From the NCBI GenBank assembly GCA_041695045.1, contig JBGFRR010000042.1, positions 1-14,679 on the forward strand: DNA of 14,679 bases. The letters are read 5' to 3'. The notes beneath the pieces were generated by a model. The model was not told the origin of the DNA and did no database searches. It saw only the letters and a list, made by a program, of their open reading frames with translations. Origin of the DNA: JBGFRR01 sp041695045 (lineage in GTDB: Bacteria; Bacteroidota; Ignavibacteria; UBA10030). A program made the position numbers and the translations under genes. Of the stretch, positions 1 through 7,367 are shown piece after piece (positions within the stretch are counted from its first letter, which is position 1; each line of letters starts with the position of its first letter).

Positions 1-59
1 CCTAAGTAGGGGAACAGGAGAACTTACTTCGCCGAACCCACTACAATTGCCTTCCTTCC

Positions 60-176
60 ATCATCACCTTCAGCAACAACCGCTACACCATCGATCCCGA
101 TGGCCCTGTCAAACCCGCTCCGCGCTTTACACTCGGCAACCCCGATTTCAGCTTCAAGTCGCTGCGCACCAACGCG
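60..176 (+). pseudogene. 3'-terminal remnant of a DUF5916-type outer-membrane protein gene
   Basis: The + frame through 60-176 reads a segment containing NNRYTIDPDG, then FTLGNPDFSFKSLRTNA. This resembles the conserved C-terminal stretch of DUF5916 barrel proteins, where a DPDG-like turn is followed by GNPDFNF(R/K)SLR and then a WEYRPGSTLF-like end. Here the resemblance stops after SLRTNA: the expected final strand is replaced by a proline- and serine-rich sequence that stays open until a stop at about 315, inside the 3' end of the neighbouring cyclase gene. Upstream, the same frame meets a stop at 3-5. It is therefore a broken end rather than a working gene, unless a frameshift hides the continuation. 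The family assignment comes from remembered motif patterns and not from a search. A second DUF5916 protein lies at the other end of the window. Confidence 0.4.
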
Positions 177-282
177 AGATTCTCTCATCCCTCACTTGTC
201 TCCAGAGAGAAACCCGTGCTTCCTCCCCCTCATCACACCCTTAACGTGGGCAGGCAGGCGTGGGCAAAAAAATCTTTAGACA

Positions 283-3201
283 CTACTGCGTCGGCTTCAC
301 CTGCACAATCGCGGTAAACTCCGGCTCTTTCTTCATCGCGTCGAAATCGGGATTGAGAATCTCGGTGAAGCTGTATTCTCTTTTCACCGCTTCGCGGAGG
401 GCTTCCAGCGCTGCCTCTTGTTCCCCCAGGATGGCGTGGATGTTGGCTTTGCGGTAATAGTGAGATGAGGTTTGAGGTTCAAGTTGAATCGCGCGGTCGG
501 CAAGCACCTTACTGCGCTGGTCGGTGCGGTAGCGAACGAGCAACAGGCCGAGATAGGATGACGCCGTCGCATCGTTCGGATTGACGGTCAGCAGACTCTC
601 AGCAATCGCAATGCCGCGTTGGTAGGCTTCCTGACCTGGTCCTTCGAAGCGTTTGCCCACCCGCTCATACGTGCGCGCCAGCCAATAGTAATACCTGTAG
701 TCGAGCGGAAATCGCTCTAATTGGTTCCGATAGAAATCGATTGCCGGTTGTTTGTCCATTTCCGCCGTCATCCATGCGTTCACTTTGTAACGAATGGTAA
801 CAAGGGAGTCGTTGGCCCCGCGCTCGAGTGCGGCGTCATAGCTCGCAAGCGCGCGGCCATACTCTTGCCGCATGTGTGATACGAGACCGGCGACGAGATG
901 AGATTCGGGATTTCTCGGATCGAGTGAGAGTGCGCGTTGGGCGATCTCCTGCGCCCGACCCGCGTTACCCTCGATGAGGTCAAGCTGCGCGAGCACACGA
1001 AGAGCATACGCGCTGGCCGGTTGACGCTCGAGGCCGCGTTCTAGCGAAGACCGTGCATCGGCAAACTGCTGTTGATACCGGAGCACTTCGCCCGCGACCT
1101 GGAGAACCAGCGGGTCGTTTTCGGAATGTCGAAGCGCCGCTTCCGCGTAGCCGGCTGCCTCACGCACAAGCGCTCTATCAGACTCCCCGCCGAGCTTGTA
1201 CAGCGTCAGCAATCCTTTTGCCAATCGCGCGTGTGCCTGCGCAAATCGGTCGTCCGTTTGAACGGCGAGCTTCAGGAACTCTACGCCCAGCCGCACCCGC
1301 GGCTCGCGACCGTCTTCAACAAGCACCGTCCCCTGGATGTACTGTTCACAGGCGTTGTTGCTGCCGGTGAGGGAAGCGAACGGCTGGACATCCTCACCGA
1401 TTCCCAACGCATCAAGTACCTGAGCAACGATCGATTCCCGCAAGCCGGTCAACGAGAGCGCGTTCGTTGCGTTGAGCGTTTCCTTCCAGAGTGTTTCTTC
1501 CTTAGCGTTGACGAGTTCGACATCTAACGAAAACTCAGGACTGCCTTTCCGTGCATTCACCACCATGACGGCATCGACGCCCAACGATCTGACCAGCTCG
1601 GCACGCGCGGTGTTTACGGAGGCCATTGCGCTCGTTGGCGATACAACGGAAACATGTTGGTAAGAGGCAAGGTCCTCTGCCAGTAGGGTCGCAAGACCGT
1701 TGCTCAATTGTGCGTCGGGGGAATCCGGGTTGGGCTGTGAAGCTGCAAGAACGACAATCGAGGCACGCGTTGGGAAAAAGGTGGATTTGATCACCGTTCC
1801 GATGAAATACAACACCACCAGCGCTACGATGCCAACACCGACCTGTAACGGCAATTTCTTCGAAGCCTTCTCTTTCTCTTCAACCGGCTGTTCGAGAATG
1901 ACGCGGGCCTGCTCCGCCCGCTTTTCGAGAGCCTCTGCTAACTTCCGTGCTTGCTCCTCCGCCAGGAGCCGTGCTTGTTCCTCACGCTCCTCTTTGATGC
2001 GCGCGACTTCCTGCTCGATCGCTTTTCCTTCAGCGTGGTCCGGTTCAATCGTGTACAGCTCTTGAACCGCGATCAAGCCGTCGTCAAACTCTTCTCGCTT
2101 TAGGTGCAGGCGAGCGCGTTCCAGGAGCGTTTCGACCTTATCCTGCCGTTCCTGCATTGCCCTGCGTTCCGCTTCGATCCTCCGCCGGCGCTCTTCAGCC
2201 TGCTTGAACCGTTCCTCTTCAATCTGCGCCATGATCATCTGTGCGCCGTAGTGAATGGGCACGAGCCGGTAGATCTCTTCGATCGCCTTCGCCGCATCAT
2301 CCAACTGCCCTTTCTGGAAGAATTCCTCGGCCTTCTTGTAGTGTGCCTGGACCGCTTTTTGCCGATCTTCCTCTTCCTTGTCCACCTTGACCTCTTGCTT
2401 CGCCGGCGTCGGTGGGCTCGTCAACTTGTCAATCTCAGCTAACTCCTTCTCCGCTTCATTGTACATCCCTTTCTGGAAGTAAATCTCCGCCTTCTTGTAA
2501 TGCACTTTGATTTTGTCTTCAACCTGCTTTTCGACTTTGAGCTTGGCCGCTTCAACACTCTTTGCCTCTTTGGCTTCCTGCTCGGAAATCTTTTCGGCTG
2601 CTTTACGGGAGGGAGCTTGCTTGGCTGTTTCGGAGGGTACGGACAACCCGGGGATGTCGTCTATCAGGATTTCGTACACGCCCACCGGTTCGTCGATGTT
2701 CTTGAACTTCATCGATCCGATGTTGAACACATTCAGGTGCATCTTCTTCTTCACCTGGCTGTAGATATCCTGCGTGATGCAGATGCGGTTGGGCTCGGTG
2801 ATGGCTTCTACGCGCGAGGCAATGTTGACGCCGTCGCCGAACATATCGCTCCCCATGTCGATGACGTCGCCGAGGTGGATGCCCATGCGGACTTCGATCT
2901 TCTCGAACTCGGACTTGCCCTTGTTGTATTCCCAGAAGTTGCGCTGAAGCTGGATGGCGCAGGAGACGGCATTGACGGCGCTGGCAAAATCCACCATGAA
3001 CGAATCACCGATCGACTTGATCACGCGCCCGCCCGATTGGTCGATGACGTCTTTCATCATCGCATCGTGCGTCTTGAGAATCTGCATCGCGGCAATCTCG
3101 TCCGTGGCCATCTTCCAGGAGAATCCCCTGATGTCCGTGAACATGATTGCTGCAAGCTTCCGTGTTCCGCCGTCGCCTTGTGAAGCCATGGGAAGATTCA
3201 C
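283..3201 (-). CDS. Membrane-anchored class III adenylate/guanylate cyclase with TPR and TolB-like domains
   Basis: This 972-residue protein probably makes a cyclic nucleotide (cAMP or cGMP) from ATP or GTP. Residues about 15-180 are a class III cyclase catalytic domain. Asp23 (in FTDIRGF) and Asp66 (in KSIGDSF) fit the two metal-binding aspartates, Lys62 and Asp123 the base-selecting pair typical of adenylate cyclases, and Asn126 and Arg130 (NIASR) the transition-state residues, so the site looks intact. Two TPR-like helices (about 231-257 and 285-315) and a long charged coiled coil (330-445) follow. One hydrophobic helix at about 451-470 should span the membrane. Residues 480-600 resemble the TolB-like/FlgO-like domain seen in TPR cyclases, and 625-972 are TPR repeats, presumably on the other side of the membrane. 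The first codon is GTG (3201); ATG at 3189 is an equally good start, and neither has a strong ribosome binding site. The signal sensed is unknown. Confidence 0.9.
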   Translation of the reverse strand: MNLPMASQGDGGTRKLAAIMFTDIRGFSWKMATDEIAAMQILKTHDAMMKDVIDQSGGRVIKSIGDSFMVDFASAVNAVSCAIQLQRNFWEYNKGKSEFEKIEVRMGIHLGDVIDMGSDMFGDGVNIASRVEAITEPNRICITQDIYSQVKKKMHLNVFNIGSMKFKNIDEPVGVYEILIDDIPGLSVPSETAKQAPSRKAAEKISEQEAKEAKSVEAAKLKVEKQVEDKIKVHYKKAEIYFQKGMYNEAEKELAEIDKLTSPPTPAKQEVKVDKEEEDRQKAVQAHYKKAEEFFQKGQLDDAAKAIEEIYRLVPIHYGAQMIMAQIEEERFKQAEERRRRIEAERRAMQERQDKVETLLERARLHLKREEFDDGLIAVQELYTIEPDHAEGKAIEQEVARIKEEREEQARLLAEEQARKLAEALEKRAEQARVILEQPVEEKEKASKKLPLQVGVGIVALVVLYFIGTVIKSTFFPTRASIVVLAASQPNPDSPDAQLSNGLATLLAEDLASYQHVSVVSPTSAMASVNTARAELVRSLGVDAVMVVNARKGSPEFSLDVELVNAKEETLWKETLNATNALSLTGLRESIVAQVLDALGIGEDVQPFASLTGSNNACEQYIQGTVLVEDGREPRVRLGVEFLKLAVQTDDRFAQAHARLAKGLLTLYKLGGESDRALVREAAGYAEAALRHSENDPLVLQVAGEVLRYQQQFADARSSLERGLERQPASAYALRVLAQLDLIEGNAGRAQEIAQRALSLDPRNPESHLVAGLVSHMRQEYGRALASYDAALERGANDSLVTIRYKVNAWMTAEMDKQPAIDFYRNQLERFPLDYRYYYWLARTYERVGKRFEGPGQEAYQRGIAIAESLLTVNPNDATASSYLGLLLVRYRTDQRSKVLADRAIQLEPQTSSHYYRKANIHAILGEQEAALEALREAVKREYSFTEILNPDFDAMKKEPEFTAIVQVKPTQ

Positions 3202-3401
3202 TTCCGTGTGTCGGTGAAGAGGGAGTTATCGTGCCCGTGGGTTTTCCACCCCGACTTATCGGGGGTGAGAAGGGACTCGGCAACAGGAACGAAGCGTGCG
3301 CGCGTCATCGTGCCGCCAAGAATCCGTTTCTCTTGGATGACCTGTGCGTGGAATGCTATCTTCAAGATATTGATGCGTTGAGAGATTGTCAATCGCAAGG
3401 A
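3202..3401. other. Intergenic region with a GC-rich hairpin
   Basis: This 200-bp gap separates glgP from the cyclase gene downstream of it. It contains an inverted repeat at 3249-3264 (CCCCGA, loop CTTA, TCGGGG). No T-run follows it on the - strand, so it is more likely a dispersed REP-like palindrome or RNA structure than a classic terminator. I see no convincing promoter, and the short open frames across it lack coding character. Confidence 0.4.
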
Positions 3402-5588
3402 TTACATTCCTGCAGGGGTCTGCGAATCGACAGGAAGGGTTGAAGAAACAGAAGGAATTTCCACGCTGGAACCGCTGAGGTAATACCGCACGGTGTACTC
3501 GACCACCATGCGGTCGGTATTATACATGGGGATGATCGTCCTCATCGCATGGCGGATCCGGCGCATCCAACGGAGCGGGATACCCCGTTCGTCGCGCTCA
3601 TAGAACTCGGGTAGTACATGGTCTTTGAGCATGGAGTAGAGCGACTGGAAGTCTTTTTCATCCTGCAGGTCGGGATTTGCATCGGACGTATCGTCGCCGA
3701 TCGACCATCCATTGCCGCCGTCGAACGCTTCGCGCCACCAGCCGTCGAGGATGCTGAGGTTCAGCCCGCCGTGGATTGCCACCTTCTGGCCGCTCGTGCC
3801 GCTTGCTTCGAGCGGACGGCGCGGCGTGTTGAGCCACACGTCCGCACCGGCAACAAGGTGCCGCGCAACGTTGATGTCATAGTCTTCCAGAAACACCACG
3901 CGCCCTACCAACTGAGCATGCTTTGTTAAACCGATGATGTGTTGGATGTATCGCTTTCCTCCGTCGTCTCGCGGATGAGCTTTGCCTGCGAAAATGAGCT
4001 GCACGGGTCGGTGTGTGTCGGTCAGCAACGGGATGACGTGTTCGAGACGCTGGAAGATGAGCGGCGCGCGCTTGTACGTCGCGAACCGGCGGGCGAAGCA
4101 GATGGTCAATGCATCTGGCGACAGGAGCGACACCGGGCTGGCGGGTTCATGGTTGCCGAGGCGCATAGACCGGTCTTCAACTCTCTTCCGCACAAACTCC
4201 ACGAGGTCGCGCCGCAGCATGCAGCGAAATGCCCACAGTTCCTCGTCGTTGGCGAGGCCGTCCTCTTCGATCTTACTCCAGAACCGTGGATCGACCAGCT
4301 TGTCGGTCCAATCCACGCCGAGACGCTTGTTCCAAAACTCGTGCGCTCGCATTGTTGCCCAGCCGGGGGTGTGCACGCCATTGGTAATGTATCCGATCGG
4401 AACGCGTGCCTCGTCTTCGACGCCGTAGAGTCCCTTCCACATTTCCCGGCTCGTGCGGCCGTGCAGTTCGCTCACCCCGTTGGCAGAGCGTGACATCCGG
4501 AGTGCGAGCACCGTCATGGTAAACGGTTCATGCTCGTCATGAGGGTTTACGCGGCCGTAGGCCATCATCTCCGCGTGTGAAAGACCGGTGGATTCCCAGA
4601 ACCGCCCTAATATACTGCGCAACGCATCCGGCGTAAAGCGGTCGTGTCCGGCGGGAACAGGAGTGTGGGTTGTAAAGATGCATCGTGAACGGACATGATG
4701 CTCAGCGTCCTCCTTGGATTTGCCGCGCGTCAATTCTTTCCGCAACAACTCCAGAGCGAGGAAGGCTGAGTGGCCTTCGTTCATGTGATAGACGGATGGC
4801 TCGACGCCGAGTGAGCGCAGGAGACGCACGCCGCCGATGCCAAGGACCACTTCCTGACCGATCCGTGTGTTCGTATCGCCGCCGTACACGTGGCTTGTGA
4901 GATTCCGAACGTGTGGCTCGTTTTCCGGCACGTCCGTATCGAGCAAGTAGAGTTTGATGCGCCCGACGTTCGCTTGCCATGTACGGAAGGTGATGGATTG
5001 GTCTCCGAATAAGACACTGTTGAGTAACGGTGCACCGTCCTCCGTCCGAAGGAGCTGCAGGGGGAGTTGCTCGGGAAAGTTCGAGTGGTCGTGTTCTTCC
5101 TGCCACCCATCTTGCCGAATTGCCTGTCGGAAATAGCCGTGCTTATAAAAGAGGCCGATGGCAACGAACGGAAGGCCGAGGTCGCTTGCCGATTTTGCGT
5201 GGTCGCCGGCAAGAATGCCCAGCCCGCCGGAGTAGATGGGGAGGGATTCGTGGAGCCCGAATTCGGCGCTGAAGTATGCAATCGTTCCCGTGAACTGAGG
5301 GATAAGCTCCGAGGCCCAGGTCGTCTTCGGGTGCATATACGCATCGAACTCGCCGATGACATGTTTGACGATGCGGGAGAAATCGCGGTCGCGCAGCCGG
5401 GCCTGAAGCTCCGAGTCAGAGACTTCGTTCAGGACGGCGACGGCGTTGTGGTTCGCGCGTTCCCATGTGAGGGGGGAAAGTTCTTGGAAGATAAGCTGAG
5501 CGTCGGGATTCCAGGTCCACCAGAGGTTATAGGCGAGTTGCCGAAGGCGAACGGCAAGCTGTACAACGTCAGACGCGGGATGAGTCAA
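3402..5588 (-). CDS. glgP: Alpha-glucan (glycogen/maltodextrin) phosphorylase
   Basis: This enzyme cleaves the terminal alpha-1,4 bond of glycogen or maltodextrins with phosphate and releases glucose-1-phosphate in the cytoplasm. The 728-residue protein matches the shorter bacterial/archaeal type (TIGR02094, Thermotoga-like). It has a DUF3417-type N-terminus (LAYNLWWTWNPDA, residues 18-30), the GTIAYFSAEFGLHESLPIYS stretch (101-120), GGLGILAGDH (121-130), VYHMNEGHSAF (266-275), FTTHTPVPAGHD (305-316), CFARRFATYKR (497-507), FAGKAHP (533-539) and EASGTSGQK (594-602). Lys602 aligns with the pyridoxal-phosphate lysine of the EASGT..MK motif. The start is TTG at 5588: an in-frame TAG lies five codons upstream, and no ATG or GTG occurs before the conserved LWW motif. 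The ribosome binding site is weak. It may share a transcript with the cyclase 200 bp downstream, but the gap leaves this open. Confidence 0.95.
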   Translation of the reverse strand: MTHPASDVVQLAVRLRQLAYNLWWTWNPDAQLIFQELSPLTWERANHNAVAVLNEVSDSELQARLRDRDFSRIVKHVIGEFDAYMHPKTTWASELIPQFTGTIAYFSAEFGLHESLPIYSGGLGILAGDHAKSASDLGLPFVAIGLFYKHGYFRQAIRQDGWQEEHDHSNFPEQLPLQLLRTEDGAPLLNSVLFGDQSITFRTWQANVGRIKLYLLDTDVPENEPHVRNLTSHVYGGDTNTRIGQEVVLGIGGVRLLRSLGVEPSVYHMNEGHSAFLALELLRKELTRGKSKEDAEHHVRSRCIFTTHTPVPAGHDRFTPDALRSILGRFWESTGLSHAEMMAYGRVNPHDEHEPFTMTVLALRMSRSANGVSELHGRTSREMWKGLYGVEDEARVPIGYITNGVHTPGWATMRAHEFWNKRLGVDWTDKLVDPRFWSKIEEDGLANDEELWAFRCMLRRDLVEFVRKRVEDRSMRLGNHEPASPVSLLSPDALTICFARRFATYKRAPLIFQRLEHVIPLLTDTHRPVQLIFAGKAHPRDDGGKRYIQHIIGLTKHAQLVGRVVFLEDYDINVARHLVAGADVWLNTPRRPLEASGTSGQKVAIHGGLNLSILDGWWREAFDGGNGWSIGDDTSDANPDLQDEKDFQSLYSMLKDHVLPEFYERDERGIPLRWMRRIRHAMRTIIPMYNTDRMVVEYTVRYYLSGSSVEIPSVSSTLPVDSQTPAGM

Positions 5589-5683
5589 ACGGTAAACCTA
5601 TCAATCGTGAATAAAAACTTTGGCGGGTAAAGAGTGCAAAAAAAATAGGAGAAATGCCAATGGGGCGAAGTGGAAGAAAATGG

Positions 5684-5715
5684 AAGAGGAGAGATGCACA
5701 CACCTCTCCTCTTCT
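5684..5715 (-). terminator. Rho-independent terminator after the subtilase gene
   Basis: An 11-bp perfect stem (GAAGAGGAGAG at 5684-5694 and its complement at 5705-5715) encloses a 10-base loop. On the - strand it is followed by CATTTTCTT, a short T-rich tail. It lies about 50 bp past the protease stop codon and would separate that transcript from glgP. Two smaller hairpins lie between it and the gene (GCCACGA/TCGTGGC at 5727-5745 and GCGTT/AACGC at 5744-5754). Confidence 0.65.
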
Positions 5716-5765
5716 CCAGAGACAAGCCACGAGTGAATCGTGGCGTTCAACGCTGCTACGCGTGG

Positions 5766-6872
5766 TTAGAGATTCCTTGCATACAACAACGGTTCAGCGA
5801 AGCTATCCGGATCTCCGGTGAAGCCGCCATTTCCATCGCCCTGGCACGACTGGGTCTGCGGCACACCCGCCTGGATGATTGCATCCCGGACAGCTTTTGC
5901 ACCGGCGCCGTCGGTCGGCTTGGTGCGACCGACTAAGTACAACGCAGCAGCTCCAGCGACATGCGGCGAAGCCATGCTCGTGCCGCTGATTGTCCGATAG
6001 CCGCCGTCATTCCACGTTGAGAGGATGCATACGCCCGGCGCCGCTATATCCACAACGGAACCGAAGTTACTGAAATCGGCAAACGTATCGTCCACGTCGC
6101 TGCGGCATGTTGCGGCAGCGCCGCCTCCGCACAGGCCATTGAAGTCGGCAATCGCTGAAACGCACAGCACATCCGGGCTATTTGCCGGGCTTGTGTTGCC
6201 GGCATCGGTTGCGCTGTTGTCTGCCGCGACAGCATACACCACGCCTTTGTCAGCGGATTTCTTGATAGCGTCTTTTAACGCTTGTGAATCGCCACCGCCA
6301 AGGCTCATGTTTGCCACTTCGATCTCTGCAGCATTGGCCGTTACATAGTCGACGCCCTTAATAACATCAGAAGTGAATCCCGACCCCTGTTTATTGAGAA
6401 CCTTCACCGCCCAGAGGCGCGCACCCGGAGCAACGCCCACAACGCCGATGCCGTTATCCAACGCCGCGACCGTGCCTGCAACGTGTGTTCCGCGGCCGTT
6501 GTCATCGTTGCCGCTTCGTGTTCCTCGCACAAAGGTCACGTTCTTGTAGACATTCAGATCAGGATGGTCGAGGTCGATGCCCGTATCGATGATCGCTACG
6601 TCAGCATTTATTCGCTCATCGACGCCATCAATCTTTGCCTTTGTGTTCAAGTCGGCGTCAACCCGGTTAACGCCTGTCGGAAGAGTTTGTGCGGTGGTCC
6701 TGAATACTTGATCTTGTTCAACGTACGCCACGCGCGGGTCGTTCTGAACGGTAGAGAGCCGAGCAGCAGGTATCGTCGCTGCAAAACCGCTCAACGCATG
6801 CTCATAGACATGGAGAACGCCCAACCCATGAGCACTTGCCATTTGTGTTGCAACAGCAGGAACATTGGCCAC
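5766..6872 (-). CDS. Subtilisin-like (S8) serine protease with partial I9 propeptide; likely frameshifted at its 5' end
   Basis: This is a serine endopeptidase of the proteinase K/aqualysin-like branch of the subtilases. As listed it has 368 residues. Residues 1-58 are most of an inhibitor I9 propeptide (LHVYEHALSGFAATIP, then DPRVAYVEQDQ). The catalytic triad is Asp96 (IIDTGIDLDHPD), His130 (GRGTHVAGT) and Ser299 (SGTSMASPHVAG), and the oxyanion residue is Asn219. The usual glycine before that Asn is Asp here (AADNS). Four cysteines (237, 248, 256, 282) lie in the second half and could form disulfides. The only start in this frame is a GTG at 6872 with no ribosome binding site, and it would remove the first strand of the propeptide. 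The same frame runs upstream as QVLSFTNSADD to a stop at 6906-6908. A well-placed ATG at 6970 lies in another frame. A one- or two-base indel near 6895-6908 would join them into a protein of about 400 residues. No signal peptide is visible in either version. Confidence 0.85.
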   Translation of the reverse strand: MANVPAVATQMASAHGLGVLHVYEHALSGFAATIPAARLSTVQNDPRVAYVEQDQVFRTTAQTLPTGVNRVDADLNTKAKIDGVDERINADVAIIDTGIDLDHPDLNVYKNVTFVRGTRSGNDDNGRGTHVAGTVAALDNGIGVVGVAPGARLWAVKVLNKQGSGFTSDVIKGVDYVTANAAEIEVANMSLGGGDSQALKDAIKKSADKGVVYAVAADNSATDAGNTSPANSPDVLCVSAIADFNGLCGGGAAATCRSDVDDTFADFSNFGSVVDIAAPGVCILSTWNDGGYRTISGTSMASPHVAGAAALYLVGRTKPTDGAGAKAVRDAIIQAGVPQTQSCQGDGNGGFTGDPDSFAEPLLYARNL

Positions 6873-6899
6873 ATCATCTGCTGAGTTTGTGAAACTGAG

Positions 6900-6970
6900 A
6901 ACTTGTTAAGTAACTCGCGGTTAAGGAAAATCCGAAAGTCTACGCTCGTAGCCATGCGAGAACCCTTCAT
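6900..6970 (-). other. Out-of-frame 5' segment of the subtilase gene
   Basis: ATG at 6970 opens a frame reading MKGSRMATSVDFRIFLNREL and then LLNKFSVSQ. It runs alongside the protease frame and extends past it without resembling any protease. The ribosome binding site in front of it and its position directly ahead of the I9 propeptide suggest it is the true N-terminus, separated from the body by a frameshift around 6895-6908. Whether the shift is a real mutation or a sequencing error cannot be told from this copy. Confidence 0.55.
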
Positions 6971-6974
6971 ATTG

Positions 6975-6982
6975 TCCTCCTT
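6975..6982 (-). promoter_or_regulatory. Strong ribosome binding site ahead of ATG 6970
   Basis: On the - strand AAGGAGGA is followed by CAAT and then ATG. This is the best ribosome binding site in the protease region and argues that translation begins at 6970 and not at the unsupported GTG at 6872. Confidence 0.65.
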
Positions 6983-7021
6983 CTTCAGTTGTTTGTTCTG
7001 GTGGGAAAATAGTTGTGCCAT

Positions 7022-7318
7022 CGACCGGCAAAAAGTCGCAGGAACTTACTCGCTGAAACCATCAAAAGAAAGCGAAAAAAAAATTTGAGGTGCGACTACC
7101 CAATCTATGCCACGGCAGTACTTGAGGAGGAAAACCTGTTGTGAGTACTTCGAGCGATGATGGGGTTGACGAAGGAGTGGGTAGTGTTGTTGTGTAAACC
7201 TGAGAATTTTCCGCGTCAGAAAAATATGACAGCACGTAAAGACTTCTCGCAGTTACAGTGAAAAATATTTCGAAGCGTGTCTGACCTGACCTCGGAGGAA
7301 TGAATGCCCAAAAGATAC
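7022..7318. other. Intergenic region between copA and the subtilase gene
   Basis: About 300 bp without a convincing gene. A ribosome-binding-like GAGGAGG at about 7126-7132 precedes only an 18-codon GTG frame, and a GGAGGAATG at about 7294-7302 opens a 7-codon frame that ends in the adjacent repeat. An A-rich run at 7071-7084 becomes a T-run on the - strand, upstream of the protease. The promoter of the protease should lie in this region, but I could not identify clear -35 and -10 boxes. Confidence 0.4.
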
Positions 7319-7367
7319 TGTAGGGCGGGACGCTGTCCCGCCAGTCGACTCAGCGAGTCGACCTACA
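7319..7367. repeat. Twin-hairpin palindromic repeat (REP-like) that contains the copA stop codon
   Basis: Two adjacent perfect hairpins lie inside a TGTAG...CTACA bracket. Hairpin 1 is GGCGGGAC (7324-7331), loop GCT, GTCCCGCC (7335-7342). Hairpin 2 is GTCGACTC (7344-7351), loop AGC, GAGTCGAC (7355-7362). The outer TGTAG (7319-7323) and CTACA (7363-7367) are complementary. Both stems are 8 bp with 3-base loops, which suggests a designed pair like other bacterial interspersed palindromes. The copA stop codon (TAG on the - strand, 7363-7365) falls in the bracket. The structure may also terminate or stabilise the copZ-copA transcript. Confidence 0.7.

Noticed and set aside
2500..3183. A 227-codon frame on the + strand opposite the cyclase gene
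   Set aside because: Antisense to a clearly conserved cyclase domain; its composition is the mirror of the real gene, and it has no recognisable motif.
3198..3398. A 66-codon - strand frame between glgP and the cyclase gene
   Set aside because: It crosses the hairpin at 3249-3264 and overlaps the cyclase start, with no coding character.
3939..4493. A 184-codon frame on the + strand opposite glgP
   Set aside because: Shadow of conserved phosphorylase sequence, with no ribosome binding site or motif.
7141..7197. An 18-codon GTG frame behind a good ribosome-binding-like sequence
   Set aside because: Too short and too low in complexity (Val, Gly, Ser and Asp) to claim as a gene without conservation.
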